From positions 186,001-250,000 of the forward strand of contig NZ_CP072334.1 in assembly GCF_018127805.1 (NCBI RefSeq): a stretch of DNA of 64,000 bases, written 5' to 3'. This DNA is from Prevotella sp. oral taxon 475 (GTDB lineage: Bacteria > Bacteroidota > Bacteroidia > Bacteroidales > Bacteroidaceae). Shown piece by piece: positions 37,444-46,059 of this stretch. Every line of letters starts with the position of its first letter. The stretch's first letter is position 1. Made by a program: the position numbers and the translations under genes. The notes under the pieces are model-generated. The model was given only the letters and a program-made list of their open reading frames with translations, had not been told where the DNA came from and did not search any database.

Positions 37444-38430
37444 CTATTTTTGAGTCAATCGCGCCCGACAATCTTCCAGAATCGCCATCAGTTCGTCGAC
37501 CTTCGTAGCCCGCAACATGGCGATGCGCACCTGTTTAAAGTCGGGAATGCCCTTAAAAATCGGACTGGCGGCCAAGTGACGACGTGTATGTAGAATGCCA
37601 CGATACTCGTCTATGCGTTCGATATTGATGCGGAGCTGCTCCTCGAGCAGGTCGATCTTTCGGTCGAGGGTAAGCAACGGATCGGTCGGTCGCCCCTCGA
37701 TCAAGTCGTTCATCTCTTGAAACACCCATGGACGGCCGAACGTAGCCCGCCCCACCATGACCGCATCCACGCCATAATCGTCGAAAGCACGCTTAGCCTC
37801 TTCGGCCGACGTGATGTCACCGTTACCGATAATGGGGATGTGCATACGCGGATTGCGTTTCACCTCGCCAATCAACGACCAGTCGGCCCTGCCGGTATAC
37901 ATCTGCGAACGTGTGCGTCCGTGGATCGTGAGAGCCCGAATGCCGCAGTCTTGCAGTTTTTCGGCCAAATCTCCAATGATCATTTCCTCCGCATCCCATC
38001 CCAAACGCGTCTTCACCGTCACAGGCGTTTTCACCGCTTTGACCACCTCTCGCGTGATCTCCAGCATCAGCGGCACATTGCGAAGCATACCTGCCCCCGC
38101 GCCTTTGCCCGCTACTTTCTTCACGGGACACCCGAAGTTGAGATCGATTACATCCGGTTGGCTCTGCTCAACGATCTGTGCAGCCTCGACCATCGACGGC
38201 ACATCGCGGCCATAGATTTGGATACCAACGGGTCGTTCCTCGTTGCTGATGGCGAGTTTGCCCACAGTCGACTTCACCGACCTGATCAATGCCTCCGCAC
38301 TTACAAACTCGGTGTAGACCATCGCCGCCCCATAGCGTTTGCAAAGCAGCCGAAACCCAATATCGGTAACATCCTCCATCGGTGCCAGAAAGAGCGGATG
38401 AGGTCCAAATTCGATATCTCCTATTTTCAT
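37444..38430 (-). CDS. dusB: tRNA-dihydrouridine synthase, DusB family
   Basis: The 328-residue FMN enzyme reduces uridine in the tRNA D loop. Motifs are LAPMEDVTDIGFRLLCKRYG, IDLNFGCPVKKVAGKGAGAG with the catalytic cysteine, TVKTRLGW, LTIHGRTRSQMYTGRADW and IGNGDITSAEEA with MVGRATFGRPWVF. I start at MKIGDIEFGPHPLF (38430); the frame continues upstream through the -7 element at 38436-38443 without family similarity. Confidence 0.94.
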   Translation of the reverse strand: MKIGDIEFGPHPLFLAPMEDVTDIGFRLLCKRYGAAMVYTEFVSAEALIRSVKSTVGKLAISNEERPVGIQIYGRDVPSMVEAAQIVEQSQPDVIDLNFGCPVKKVAGKGAGAGMLRNVPLMLEITREVVKAVKTPVTVKTRLGWDAEEMIIGDLAEKLQDCGIRALTIHGRTRSQMYTGRADWSLIGEVKRNPRMHIPIIGNGDITSAEEAKRAFDDYGVDAVMVGRATFGRPWVFQEMNDLIEGRPTDPLLTLDRKIDLLEEQLRINIERIDEYRGILHTRRHLAASPIFKGIPDFKQVRIAMLRATKVDELMAILEDCRARLTQK

Positions 38431-38435
38431 GCGTG

Positions 38436-38443
38436 CAAAGGTA
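38436..38443 (-). promoter_or_regulatory. -7 element very close to the dusB start
   Basis: The minus strand reads TACCTTTG, 5 bp before the dusB ATG. If used, transcription would begin at or near the start codon, giving a leaderless mRNA. No clear -33 TTG is present. Confidence 0.45.
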
Positions 38444-38522
38444 AGGCTTTTTTTGCAGAATGATTCGCGCCGGAAATTCCACCCATATCGGTGGGTTTCC
38501 ATCGCATTTCCCGTCGTTTTTG

Positions 38523-38553
38523 TTGTCAGACGTTAAGAAATAGGTTACATTTG
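38523..38553 (+). promoter_or_regulatory. Promoter of the exported protein gene at 38584
   Basis: TTG (38523-38525), 20 bp, TACATTTG (38546-38553) fits the full consensus, 30 bp before the ATG. Confidence 0.75.
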
Positions 38554-38583
38554 CAGCATCAATTGATAAAAAAACAAATCACA

Positions 38584-40032
38584 ATGAAGACATTTTTATG
38601 GATGGCAATAGCCTTTTGCCTGCAATTAGAGAGTGCTTTTGCACAAGTGACGGGGCGCATTGAATACCCCCACAAAGGCGATTACGAAGATCAAGTGGTA
38701 GCTCCCATCGGCCAGCAGGGGCTCTTGGTCTACTCCTTTGCCCGAAAATCGGAGAAAGGAAAGCGGTTTTTCAAGACCGAATACTTCTCTACCGACCTCA
38801 AACCACTCTTCACCGACTCCGTCCAGGTGGACAAAGACATGTATTTCTACGACTCCGTTTACGACGGCGGCGTGAGTTATGCCATCCTTCGCGAGAGCGA
38901 TGGCACCTTTTTGGTGTTGGCTTTCGACACCAAAACTAAGAAAACCAAGATCACCGACAGCGAGTATACCCGCAAAGGCAGCATGCGCAACTTAGTGATC
39001 TCAGACGGAATGATGGTGTTCAGCTCCACACAGAAGAAGTTAGACCGCATCGGCATCGTCGATTTGAAGACAGGCGAGAGTCGGTTCACCGATATGCACT
39101 TCGACGGAGTGAAAGACCGCAACGTCTTTATTCTGCTACAAACCGTGATTGATCACACCATCTACGCCCTTGTGAAGGTAGAAACCGAGATGTATCTGGC
39201 CCGTATCGACATGAAAGGCAACCAGCTCGGCACCTCCAACCTCACCAAAGACGTGGCCGAAACCCTCCTGACAGCCTCCATCTCCAAGGCCGGCAACCGC
39301 TTTTTCATCACCGGAACCTACACCAAAGAAAAGAAAGGTGGAGCGCAGGGCATTTATTTCTCGCAGCTGGACAACTGGCAATTCAAGAATTTAAAGTGCC
39401 TCAACTTCCTCGATCTGAAAAACTTCACCGAGTATATGAGCGACCGGCGCAAGGCCAAAATAGAACGGAAGAAAGAAAAAGCCGAGAAATCCGGCAAGGA
39501 ATACGCCCTGAAATATCTCATGGCCTCGCACCGAATCATGACCGATGGCAAAGACTATTTCTACCTGGGCGAGGCCTATTACCCCACCTATCGCACCATG
39601 CAAATGGGCAATATGTCGACCACCGTCTTCGACGGATATGCCTATACACACGCCGTCCTGGCCAAATTCGACGCAGAAAGCAACCTGCTTTGGGACAACT
39701 GCTTCGAGATGAAACCCAAACAGAAACCCATGTATGTAAAGCGATTCATCTCGACAGGATTTAAGGGCAACAACGTCAACCTCATCTATGCCGACGGCAA
39801 GCGACTCCTTTCCAAGCTCTTCAAAAACTCGGACGGAACGGTGATTCAGGAAAAGAAGGCCGAACTGATGGAGACCGACAACGAAGACGAGGACGTCAAG
39901 AAAGTGAGAGACTCGGGAACACTCCACTGGTATGACGAAAACTTTATTCTCTACAGCACGCAGGTGGTGAAAAACCGCGACACGGGCGACCGTCGTAAAG
40001 TGTTCTCCATCACCAAATATACCATTAAATAA
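38584..40032 (+). CDS. Exported protein of unknown function
   Basis: The 482-residue protein has a signal peptide (about 1-21, MKTFLWMAIAFCLQLESAFA). The rest is beta-rich with no motif I can name; segments such as LVLAFDTKTKKTKITD and IGIVDLKTGESRFTD suggest propeller-like repeats. A strongly charged insert (RRKAKIERKKEKAEK) lies near residue 285. No lipobox is present. I start at MKTFLW because the promoter ends just upstream. It is followed after 10 bp by the small barrel-like gene, so they are probably one operon. Confidence 0.75.
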   Translation: MKTFLWMAIAFCLQLESAFAQVTGRIEYPHKGDYEDQVVAPIGQQGLLVYSFARKSEKGKRFFKTEYFSTDLKPLFTDSVQVDKDMYFYDSVYDGGVSYAILRESDGTFLVLAFDTKTKKTKITDSEYTRKGSMRNLVISDGMMVFSSTQKKLDRIGIVDLKTGESRFTDMHFDGVKDRNVFILLQTVIDHTIYALVKVETEMYLARIDMKGNQLGTSNLTKDVAETLLTASISKAGNRFFITGTYTKEKKGGAQGIYFSQLDNWQFKNLKCLNFLDLKNFTEYMSDRRKAKIERKKEKAEKSGKEYALKYLMASHRIMTDGKDYFYLGEAYYPTYRTMQMGNMSTTVFDGYAYTHAVLAKFDAESNLLWDNCFEMKPKQKPMYVKRFISTGFKGNNVNLIYADGKRLLSKLFKNSDGTVIQEKKAELMETDNEDEDVKKVRDSGTLHWYDENFILYSTQVVKNRDTGDRRKVFSITKYTIK

Positions 40033-40042
40033 GAACAAGAAC

Positions 40043-40573
40043 ATGGCAACAACCCTTCTACAGCGAATCGCCCTCCGCCTCGTCTGCCTGCTCACGCTGT
40101 GCCTTCTCCTCCCGATCAAGGCGCAAGCGCAGGCCTACGACGGCGATGCCGACTTCAAAATCTATGCCGGCTATATGAATGTGGGTGGAAAATCGGGAGC
40201 CGAACTGGGCTACGATCAGGGACTTTCCGACTATTTCTCGTATGGTGCACAGCTCAATATGCTCTTTATCGGGAAAGAAGCCGATCGCGACGCACCTAAA
40301 TTTATGGACTGTGCCGACATGTCGTTTCACCTCAACTTTCATTGGGCAGAACCTTTGAAGCTGCCTCAGAGCATGGATATTTACAGTGGCGTAGTGGCCG
40401 GACTGCAAATTGTAGGCCTCCAGACGGGTCTTCGCTATAACTTCAGCGAGACTTTCGGCCTTTATTGCGAAGCCCAATACAACCCTCTGCGCACTTTTCA
40501 CTCCAGCACCGACCATGCCTCGCTCTACACCCGGCGGTTAGGTCTGTCGGCAGGGCTCACCTTTAGTTTCTGA
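40043..40573 (+). CDS. Small outer-membrane beta-barrel-like protein
   Basis: The 176-residue protein has a signal peptide (about 1-29, ending AQAQA). The mature part alternates aromatic and polar residues in short strands (DFKIYAGYMNVGG, SGAELGYDQGL, YSGVVAGLQIVGLQTGLRYN) and ends in a terminal strand LGLSAGLTFSF with C-terminal Phe, as in outer-membrane barrels of about eight strands. Function is unknown. It forms a pair with the upstream exported protein and is closed by a strong terminator. Confidence 0.75.
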   Translation: MATTLLQRIALRLVCLLTLCLLLPIKAQAQAYDGDADFKIYAGYMNVGGKSGAELGYDQGLSDYFSYGAQLNMLFIGKEADRDAPKFMDCADMSFHLNFHWAEPLKLPQSMDIYSGVVAGLQIVGLQTGLRYNFSETFGLYCEAQYNPLRTFHSSTDHASLYTRRLGLSAGLTFSF

Positions 40574-40609
40574 ATCCCTGCCTCACTCCATCCCCGCGGT
40601 TGAGTCTTC

Positions 40610-40655
40610 AAGGGGGCCTCTCACCTGATAGGCAGGGTGAGGGCCCCCTTTTTTT
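40610..40655 (+). terminator. Terminator after the barrel-like gene
   Basis: AAGGGGGCCTCTCACC and GGGTGAGGGCCCCCTT pair with one mismatch, followed by TTTTT. Confidence 0.92.
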
Positions 40656-40791
40656 AGCTCCATACCATCGTATCGCAGCCCCATTGCAGATTCCGAACAA
40701 ACACGTTCTATCAGGCATCGGAAAGCATATCAATCGCATCGATTTTGTCTGTATGGAGAGTCTCCCCCTTACTGCTTCCCTCCTTACTCCT

Positions 40792-40874
40792 CAAAAGCTA
40801 AGAAAACGAGGTGCGTTTTCTTAGCTTTTGCAATGCCATCTCTTAGCTTTTGCACATCGTTTTCTTAGCGTTTA
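40792..40874 (+). repeat. 22-bp repeat cluster F with an inverted unit pair
   Basis: CAAAAGCTAAGAAAACG (40792-40808), AGGTG, then CGTTTTCTTAGCTTTTG (40814-40830) is a 17-bp-arm hairpin. Two more inverted units start at 40836 and 40858, so the 22-bp register is kept through the inversion. Pyrimidine-rich sequence lies on both sides. It fills, with the terminator, the gap between two convergent genes; 40656-40791 shows nothing else. Confidence 0.9.
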
Positions 40875-40934
40875 GAACATCCTACTTCTCTCCCCTCTCT
40901 TTACGACTTACTTCCCTCCTCCTTATTTCTCAGA

Positions 40935-42596
40935 TTAATATTTAAACGAACTGCCGCCAAGAAACTCGCGGAGCAAAGAAGTAGGGGGCAATTGGCCGAA
41001 GGGCATGGGGGCGAAATAACGGAGAAACTTGCGCAGACGATAGGCTTCGGAATATTCGTCGCAGTTTTCGGGCACTTGTTCGAGCAGAGGTTCGGCTTGC
41101 GTTTTGAGGATGGCCAGCTCGAAAAGCATGGCCGTGTTGAACATGACATCGGCATTTTCCTGGTAAGGAAATATCCATTTGTTCTCTCCGGCACGAACGC
41201 TGGGCCACCGACGGATGGTTTCTGCAGCCGAAACGCCCCGGTATTTGTAGTCGCGAACGATGCGGCGGAGCAGTCGATTGTCGGTGGTGGGGATATAATT
41301 GTGGTCGTCTAAGAGGATGGTTGTCAGGGCTGAGGCGTAGACACGATACTTTTGAGCTTCGGGAATCTGAGCTGTAAGCTCGGGATTGAGGGCGTGGATG
41401 CCCTCGACCACCAGGATGCTGCGCGCGTCTAACCGCAGTCGGCGGCCGCCAGGTTCGCTTTTGCCCGTCACAAAGTTATAGTGCGGCATCTCGATTTCCT
41501 CTCCACGGAAGAGTGCAGAGAGCTGTTGGTTGAGCAAAGGAATGTTCAGGGCGTAGAGACTCTCGTAATCCAGTTCGCCAGAGGTATCTCGGGGCGTGCA
41601 TTCGCGGTCTACGAAGTAGTCGTCCAGCGAGATCTGCACCGGCCGGATGCCGTTGGTCAGCAACTGAATGGAGAGCCTTTTGCAGGTGGTTGTTTTGCCC
41701 GACGACGACGGACCGGCCAACAACACCATCCTTACGCCCTCTTTTTGAGCGATTTCATCGGCGATACGAGCAATTTTTTTCTCTTGCAAAGCCTCGGAAA
41801 CGTTGATCAGATCGGTGCTGAAACCCTTGGCCACGGCTCGGTTGAAGTCGCCCACGGTGGAGATGCCGAGGATGTTTTGCCAGCGATGATGTTCTTTAAA
41901 AATCTCGAACATCTTGTCTTGCCTCACCAGTTCGCCCAGCTGCGAGGGATCAGCCAGCGAGGGCACACGCAGCAACAAGCCGTCGTAATATTGCTCCAAA
42001 CCGAACAAATGCAGGTTACCGGTGTTGGTGAGCAGCGATCCGTAGTAGTAATCCACATAATCGTCGAGCTGATAATAAGTGGTGTAGAGTGTGCCGATGG
42101 TCTCGAGGAGTTTCACTTTGGCCTCGTCTCCCTTGGTGCGAAACATGTCGATGGCAGCCTCGGTGGTGGTTTCGTGGCGAGAGATGGGGATGCGTTGATC
42201 GATGAGTTGTTGCATACGGGCGCGAATTCGGCCGGCATCCTCTGGGCTGACGGGTCGCCCCATCTGCAAGTTCACATAATAACCGTTGCTCACTGGGATG
42301 CCGATCACCACCTCGCTGCCCGCATACAAGTCGTGAATGGCCTTGCAAAGCACGAAGAACAAGGTGCGGGTATAGGCCCGTGAGGCAGAGGGAGCATGCA
42401 AATCGAGAAACTCCACGTCTTTGTTGTGATAAAGACGGTAGTGCATTCCCTCCACTTTATTGTTGACTTTAGCGTTCACCGGGCCAAAAGGCATCGTCAA
42501 ATTTAATTCGTAAAAAACGTCATAAAGTGTACTTCCCGTTGGCACTTTTACCGTTTTTTTATTATTTTTGCATCGAACTTGTACAACTTGTTTCAT
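40935..42596 (-). CDS. P-loop nucleoside kinase with TGS-like N-terminus
   Basis: The 553-residue protein begins with a TGS/ThrRS-like part (VKVPTGSTLYDVFYELNL, then a threonyl-tRNA-synthetase-like second domain) and ends in a uridine-kinase-like domain from about residue 285: VLLAGPSSSGKTTTCKRLS (Walker A), VQISLDDYFVDRECTP, DYESLYALNIPLLNQQL and ILVVEGIHALNPEL. Such fused kinases are common in Bacteroidetes and are annotated as nucleoside or uridine kinases; the true substrate is unsure. It converges on the barrel-like gene and is divergent from the phosphate transporter. Confidence 0.85.
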   Translation of the reverse strand: MKQVVQVRCKNNKKTVKVPTGSTLYDVFYELNLTMPFGPVNAKVNNKVEGMHYRLYHNKDVEFLDLHAPSASRAYTRTLFFVLCKAIHDLYAGSEVVIGIPVSNGYYVNLQMGRPVSPEDAGRIRARMQQLIDQRIPISRHETTTEAAIDMFRTKGDEAKVKLLETIGTLYTTYYQLDDYVDYYYGSLLTNTGNLHLFGLEQYYDGLLLRVPSLADPSQLGELVRQDKMFEIFKEHHRWQNILGISTVGDFNRAVAKGFSTDLINVSEALQEKKIARIADEIAQKEGVRMVLLAGPSSSGKTTTCKRLSIQLLTNGIRPVQISLDDYFVDRECTPRDTSGELDYESLYALNIPLLNQQLSALFRGEEIEMPHYNFVTGKSEPGGRRLRLDARSILVVEGIHALNPELTAQIPEAQKYRVYASALTTILLDDHNYIPTTDNRLLRRIVRDYKYRGVSAAETIRRWPSVRAGENKWIFPYQENADVMFNTAMLFELAILKTQAEPLLEQVPENCDEYSEAYRLRKFLRYFAPMPFGQLPPTSLLREFLGGSSFKY

Positions 42597-42684
42597 CTAA
42601 TTGGATTGTTAGAGATTATAGCGCATAAAGTTATCACATACGAAGCGAACACCCAAACATGCCCTATTCACATATTATTATTTT

Positions 42685-44400
42685 ATGCAGACAAGTGATT
42701 ATTTAATGTTTTTTTTCAGGATAGCAGGAGCTTTGGCCTTGCTTATCTATGGTATGAAAATCATGAGCGAGGCCTTACAGAAGATGGCCGGCTCGCAACT
42801 GCGACACATTCTCGGTGCAATGACCACCAATCGATTCACCGGAATGCTCACCGGAACGTTCATTACCTGCGCCGTCCAGTCGTCTTCGGCCACGACAGTG
42901 ATGACCGTTTCCTTCGTCAACGCCGGTCTGCTGACGCTGGCACAAGCCATATCGGTCATCATGGGAGCCAATATCGGCACCACATTCACGGCCTGGATCA
43001 TGTCATTAGGCTATTCGATAGACCTTACGAACTTTGTTTTTCCCGCCTTTTTAGTAGGTATTGCGCTCATCTATTCTCGCAAACACCGCTACAAAGGCGA
43101 TTTTCTTTTCGGCATTTCCTTTCTTTTCTTCAGTCTGGTATTGCTTAGCGACACCGGAAAAGCACTGGACTTGCAACACAACCAGGGCGTGATCGACTTC
43201 TTTAGGTCGTTCGACGTCAACAGCTACTTCACGATCCTCATCTTTTTGCTCATCGGAACGATCATCACCTGTATGGTTCAGTCGTCGGCAGCAGTGATGG
43301 CCATCACCATTCTCTTGTGTTCCACCGGCGTGCTGCCCATCTATCTGGGCATCGCTCTTGTGATGGGAGAGAACATCGGCACGACAGCCACGGCCAATCT
43401 GGCCGCTTTGGGAGCCAACACGCAGGCCCGGCGGGCAGCCTTTGCCCATCTGCTGTTCAATGTTTTCGGAGTGATTTGGGTGCTTTGCGTGTTCTATCCC
43501 TTCGTCAACGGCGTGTGCCGCATCGTGGGTTACGACCCTGCGACCTCTCATCTTTCTGTGCACGAGTTTTCGATGAAGATCCCTATCATCCTGGCCGCTT
43601 TCCATACGTGTTTCAATCTCTTCAATACCTTCATTCTGATTTGGCTGATTCCGCAGTTGGAACGAGTGGCTTGCTGGGCTATTCAGTCGGGAAAGAAAGA
43701 CGAAGAAGAAGAATTTCGCTTGCGTTTCATACAGGCTGGCATCATGAAAACGCCCGAACTGTCGGTGCTCGAGGCTCAAAAGGAGATCACTTCCTTTGCC
43801 GAGCGCATCCAACGCATGTTCGGTATGGTGCGTGAACTGCTCGGAACGCGCGAGGAATCGAAGTTTGTGAAGCTCTACTCGCGCATCGAGAAATACGAAA
43901 GCATATCGGACAACATGGAATTGGAGATTGCTAAGTATCTGAGTCAGGTGAGCGACGCCCACCTCAGCGACGAAACGAAGGGCAAGATACGAGACATGAT
44001 GCGCGAAATTTCCGAACTCGAGAGCATCGGAGACAGCTGTTACAACCTGGCTCGCACCATCAGCCGACTCGAAAACTCGAAGGAAGACTTTACCGAGCAT
44101 CAATACGAACGCATTCACCAGATGTTCGAACTCACCGACGACAGTCTCTCGCAGATGAACATCATTGTGAATGGGCGCAAGGAGAATGTAGACGCCAACC
44201 GGTCGTTCAACATCGAGAACGAAATCAACAACTATCGCAACCAGCTGCGCACGCAAAATCTCACCGACATCGACAACCATGAGTATACCTATACCCTCGG
44301 AACGATGTATATGGACATCATCAACGAGTGTGAAAAACTGGGCGATTATGTTGTCAATGTGGTGGAAGCGCGCATGGGCACCCGTCGTCATGAGGCTTAA
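42685..44400 (+). CDS. Na+/phosphate cotransporter, NptA/PNaS family
   Basis: The 571-residue protein has two homologous membrane halves with the family motifs CAVQSSSATTVMTVSFVNAG plus GANIGTTFTAW, and CMVQSSAAVMAITILL plus GENIGTTATANLAALGAN. A cytoplasmic C-terminal part (about 365-571) is helical and PhoU-like (ESISDNMELEIAKYLSQV, ECEKLGDYVVNVVEAR). It should import phosphate with sodium. It has its own terminator and no other phosphate gene beside it. Confidence 0.9.
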   Translation: MQTSDYLMFFFRIAGALALLIYGMKIMSEALQKMAGSQLRHILGAMTTNRFTGMLTGTFITCAVQSSSATTVMTVSFVNAGLLTLAQAISVIMGANIGTTFTAWIMSLGYSIDLTNFVFPAFLVGIALIYSRKHRYKGDFLFGISFLFFSLVLLSDTGKALDLQHNQGVIDFFRSFDVNSYFTILIFLLIGTIITCMVQSSAAVMAITILLCSTGVLPIYLGIALVMGENIGTTATANLAALGANTQARRAAFAHLLFNVFGVIWVLCVFYPFVNGVCRIVGYDPATSHLSVHEFSMKIPIILAAFHTCFNLFNTFILIWLIPQLERVACWAIQSGKKDEEEEFRLRFIQAGIMKTPELSVLEAQKEITSFAERIQRMFGMVRELLGTREESKFVKLYSRIEKYESISDNMELEIAKYLSQVSDAHLSDETKGKIRDMMREISELESIGDSCYNLARTISRLENSKEDFTEHQYERIHQMFELTDDSLSQMNIIVNGRKENVDANRSFNIENEINNYRNQLRTQNLTDIDNHEYTYTLGTMYMDIINECEKLGDYVVNVVEARMGTRRHEA

Positions 44401-44450
44401 ACTCACGAAGACAGCTCTCCCTTAGTCTCCGTTCGAGAACTCTCCAATCC

Positions 44451-44494
44451 AGCCCCGGCAAGTCTCTTTTTGGCTTGTCGGGGCTTGTTTTGTG
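44451..44494 (+). terminator. Terminator of the phosphate transporter gene
   Basis: AGCCCCGGCAAG and CTTGTCGGGGCT pair with one G-T pair around an 11-nt loop, followed by TGTTTTG. Confidence 0.85.
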
Positions 44495-44550
44495 CAGTTT
44501 TATAGGCGAGGGCAGACCAGTGATGCTTTACTTCTTCCCTCCTGATTCTG

Positions 44551-44633
44551 CAAAAGCTAAGCTTTTAGATCCCATTTTCTTAGCTTTTGCACTTCATTTT
44601 CTTAGCTTTTGCCATGCGTTTTCTTAGCTTTTG
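44551..44633 (-). repeat. 22-bp repeat cluster G
   Basis: On the minus strand three direct units with spacers CATGG, AAGTG and GGATC end in the palindrome TAAAAGCTTAGCTTTTG. CATGG is also the spacer in cluster A. It lies between two genes on the plus strand. Confidence 0.9.
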
Positions 44634-44639
44634 AAAAAC

Positions 44640-44912
44640 GAAGAAGAAAAAGCCTGGGAGCAATGGCTTTGAGCTGTGTGCCTTAACACCTGTTTGAAAT
44701 AGGAAGGGAAATATGTTATACAACATAAAGGCTTGATAATTAATATTTTTTAATACAAAAAGAAAACAACGAATGAATAAACATTGTAATTTTAGCCCGT
44801 CGATAAGAAATGCTTCTATTTGTTACCCTTGCAGGCCCTTGCTAAGAAAAGATGTCTGCAATTTGTGCAAAAGCATAATAAATAATCATTTTTCTGAACC
44901 CTTAAAACACGA
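44640..44912. other. AT-rich region upstream of the SusCD locus
   Basis: No gene is seen. The stretch is AT-rich (for example TTAATATTTTTTAATACAAA) and is likely to hold the promoter of the gene at 44913, but I find no clear TAnnTTTG element. Confidence 0.4.
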
Positions 44913-45896
44913 ATGATGACAAGAAAAAAGGTGTATCTTCTTTTGGGAATGTTGCTAAGCGGTGCGTTGACAAGCATCGCACAGGTGAAAACCACTTTGA
45001 GTGCAGAGGTCTATGGCTACCGTCGCGACATGGTTTATTTCGATTGCGTGCAGTCGCCGTTTTACAATGCGGAGTTTCATACCAACCCCGGCGACGAGCA
45101 TTTGTATTCTTTCCAAACGCAAACCCCGGTGTGTATGCTCATCAATGGGCAGGCAGATGTGCTGCTCTTGCCGGGAGACAGCATCCATGCTGTGGTGAGA
45201 TATGACGAGAAACGACTGTCGGAGGTGACGTTCGGCGGTAGTCCTCTGGCGGTGGCAGCTAATCGTTTGCTGCGCAGCATCGTGGAGTTGAAACAGCAGA
45301 TGCGGTATAAAAACCAGTTGTTGGCCTGCATCGTGGTAGATGTGAAACCCCAACAACGCATTGAAGACTCAAGACAGCTGCTGGCCAAAGTGCAACAAAT
45401 GGTAGAGAAAGAGAAACAGGCGCTCACACCCACGGCCGCCGATTATATCCTGGCCGGTGCCGAGGCGGCTGCCTATACCTCGTATATGGAATACCCGCAG
45501 ATGTATGCCGAGACACGAAAAACGCCTGTTAAGGAACAGGGAATAGGAGATTACTGGAAGCTGATGGATGGCGTGAAGCTGCGCAAGAGCGAGGGTGCGT
45601 TGTGCCATCCGGAGTATGTGAGCTTCTTGATGCGTTATTGTTTCTACGAAAACGAGAAAAAAGCCGTGGCTAAGGGCCAGGCATACACCGTTCCGCAACA
45701 GTTGGAAGAGATGTATAAAGAGCTGGCTTCGTTTTACGATGGAGCCCAGAGAGATGCCGTGCTCTATCAGCTCTTGGTGAACTTTGTGCGCAATGGTAAA
45801 GAGTTGGAGCGCGTTACGCCTCTGTATGAGCTGTATAAAACAAAGTATTGTACTGACAAGACGCATCTGAACGTCCTGGACAAACTATTGCAATAG
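44913..45896 (+). CDS. Exported protein resembling the N-terminal half of TlpA-like proteins
   Basis: The 327-residue protein has a signal peptide (about 1-23). A beta-rich N-terminal part (about 25-110, with VLLLPGDSIHAVV, like the PGD segment of DUF4369-type domains) is followed by a helical part rich in Lys, Glu and Tyr. There is no thioredoxin domain and no CxxC. The layout matches the front part of the TlpA-like proteins at 54089 and 55280, so I infer common descent with loss or absence of the redox domain. It lies 163 bp before susC on the same strand. Confidence 0.65.
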   Translation: MMTRKKVYLLLGMLLSGALTSIAQVKTTLSAEVYGYRRDMVYFDCVQSPFYNAEFHTNPGDEHLYSFQTQTPVCMLINGQADVLLLPGDSIHAVVRYDEKRLSEVTFGGSPLAVAANRLLRSIVELKQQMRYKNQLLACIVVDVKPQQRIEDSRQLLAKVQQMVEKEKQALTPTAADYILAGAEAAAYTSYMEYPQMYAETRKTPVKEQGIGDYWKLMDGVKLRKSEGALCHPEYVSFLMRYCFYENEKKAVAKGQAYTVPQQLEEMYKELASFYDGAQRDAVLYQLLVNFVRNGKELERVTPLYELYKTKYCTDKTHLNVLDKLLQ

Positions 45897-45984
45897 GCCG
45901 ACATGGAGTGCCGACAGGAAGGCGTTCCAGGTTGCTCTCAGGCCTATTGGATAGGAAATCTATGAACCTTTCGAGCCGATGAAC

Positions 45985-46006
45985 CCAACGATTTGTCTTT
46001 CGTTGG
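45985..46006 (+). promoter_or_regulatory. Small hairpin in the susC leader
   Basis: CCAACGA (45985-45991) and TCGTTGG (46000-46006) pair around TTTGTCTT; GAACC (45964-45968) and GGTTC (46011-46015) can extend the structure outside. It is 53 bp before the susC ATG. Any role is unknown. Confidence 0.35.
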
Positions 46007-46059
46007 TGGAGGTTCGGTATTGAACAATCCGTCAATTTACCCTTCAAAAACCCTTATCA

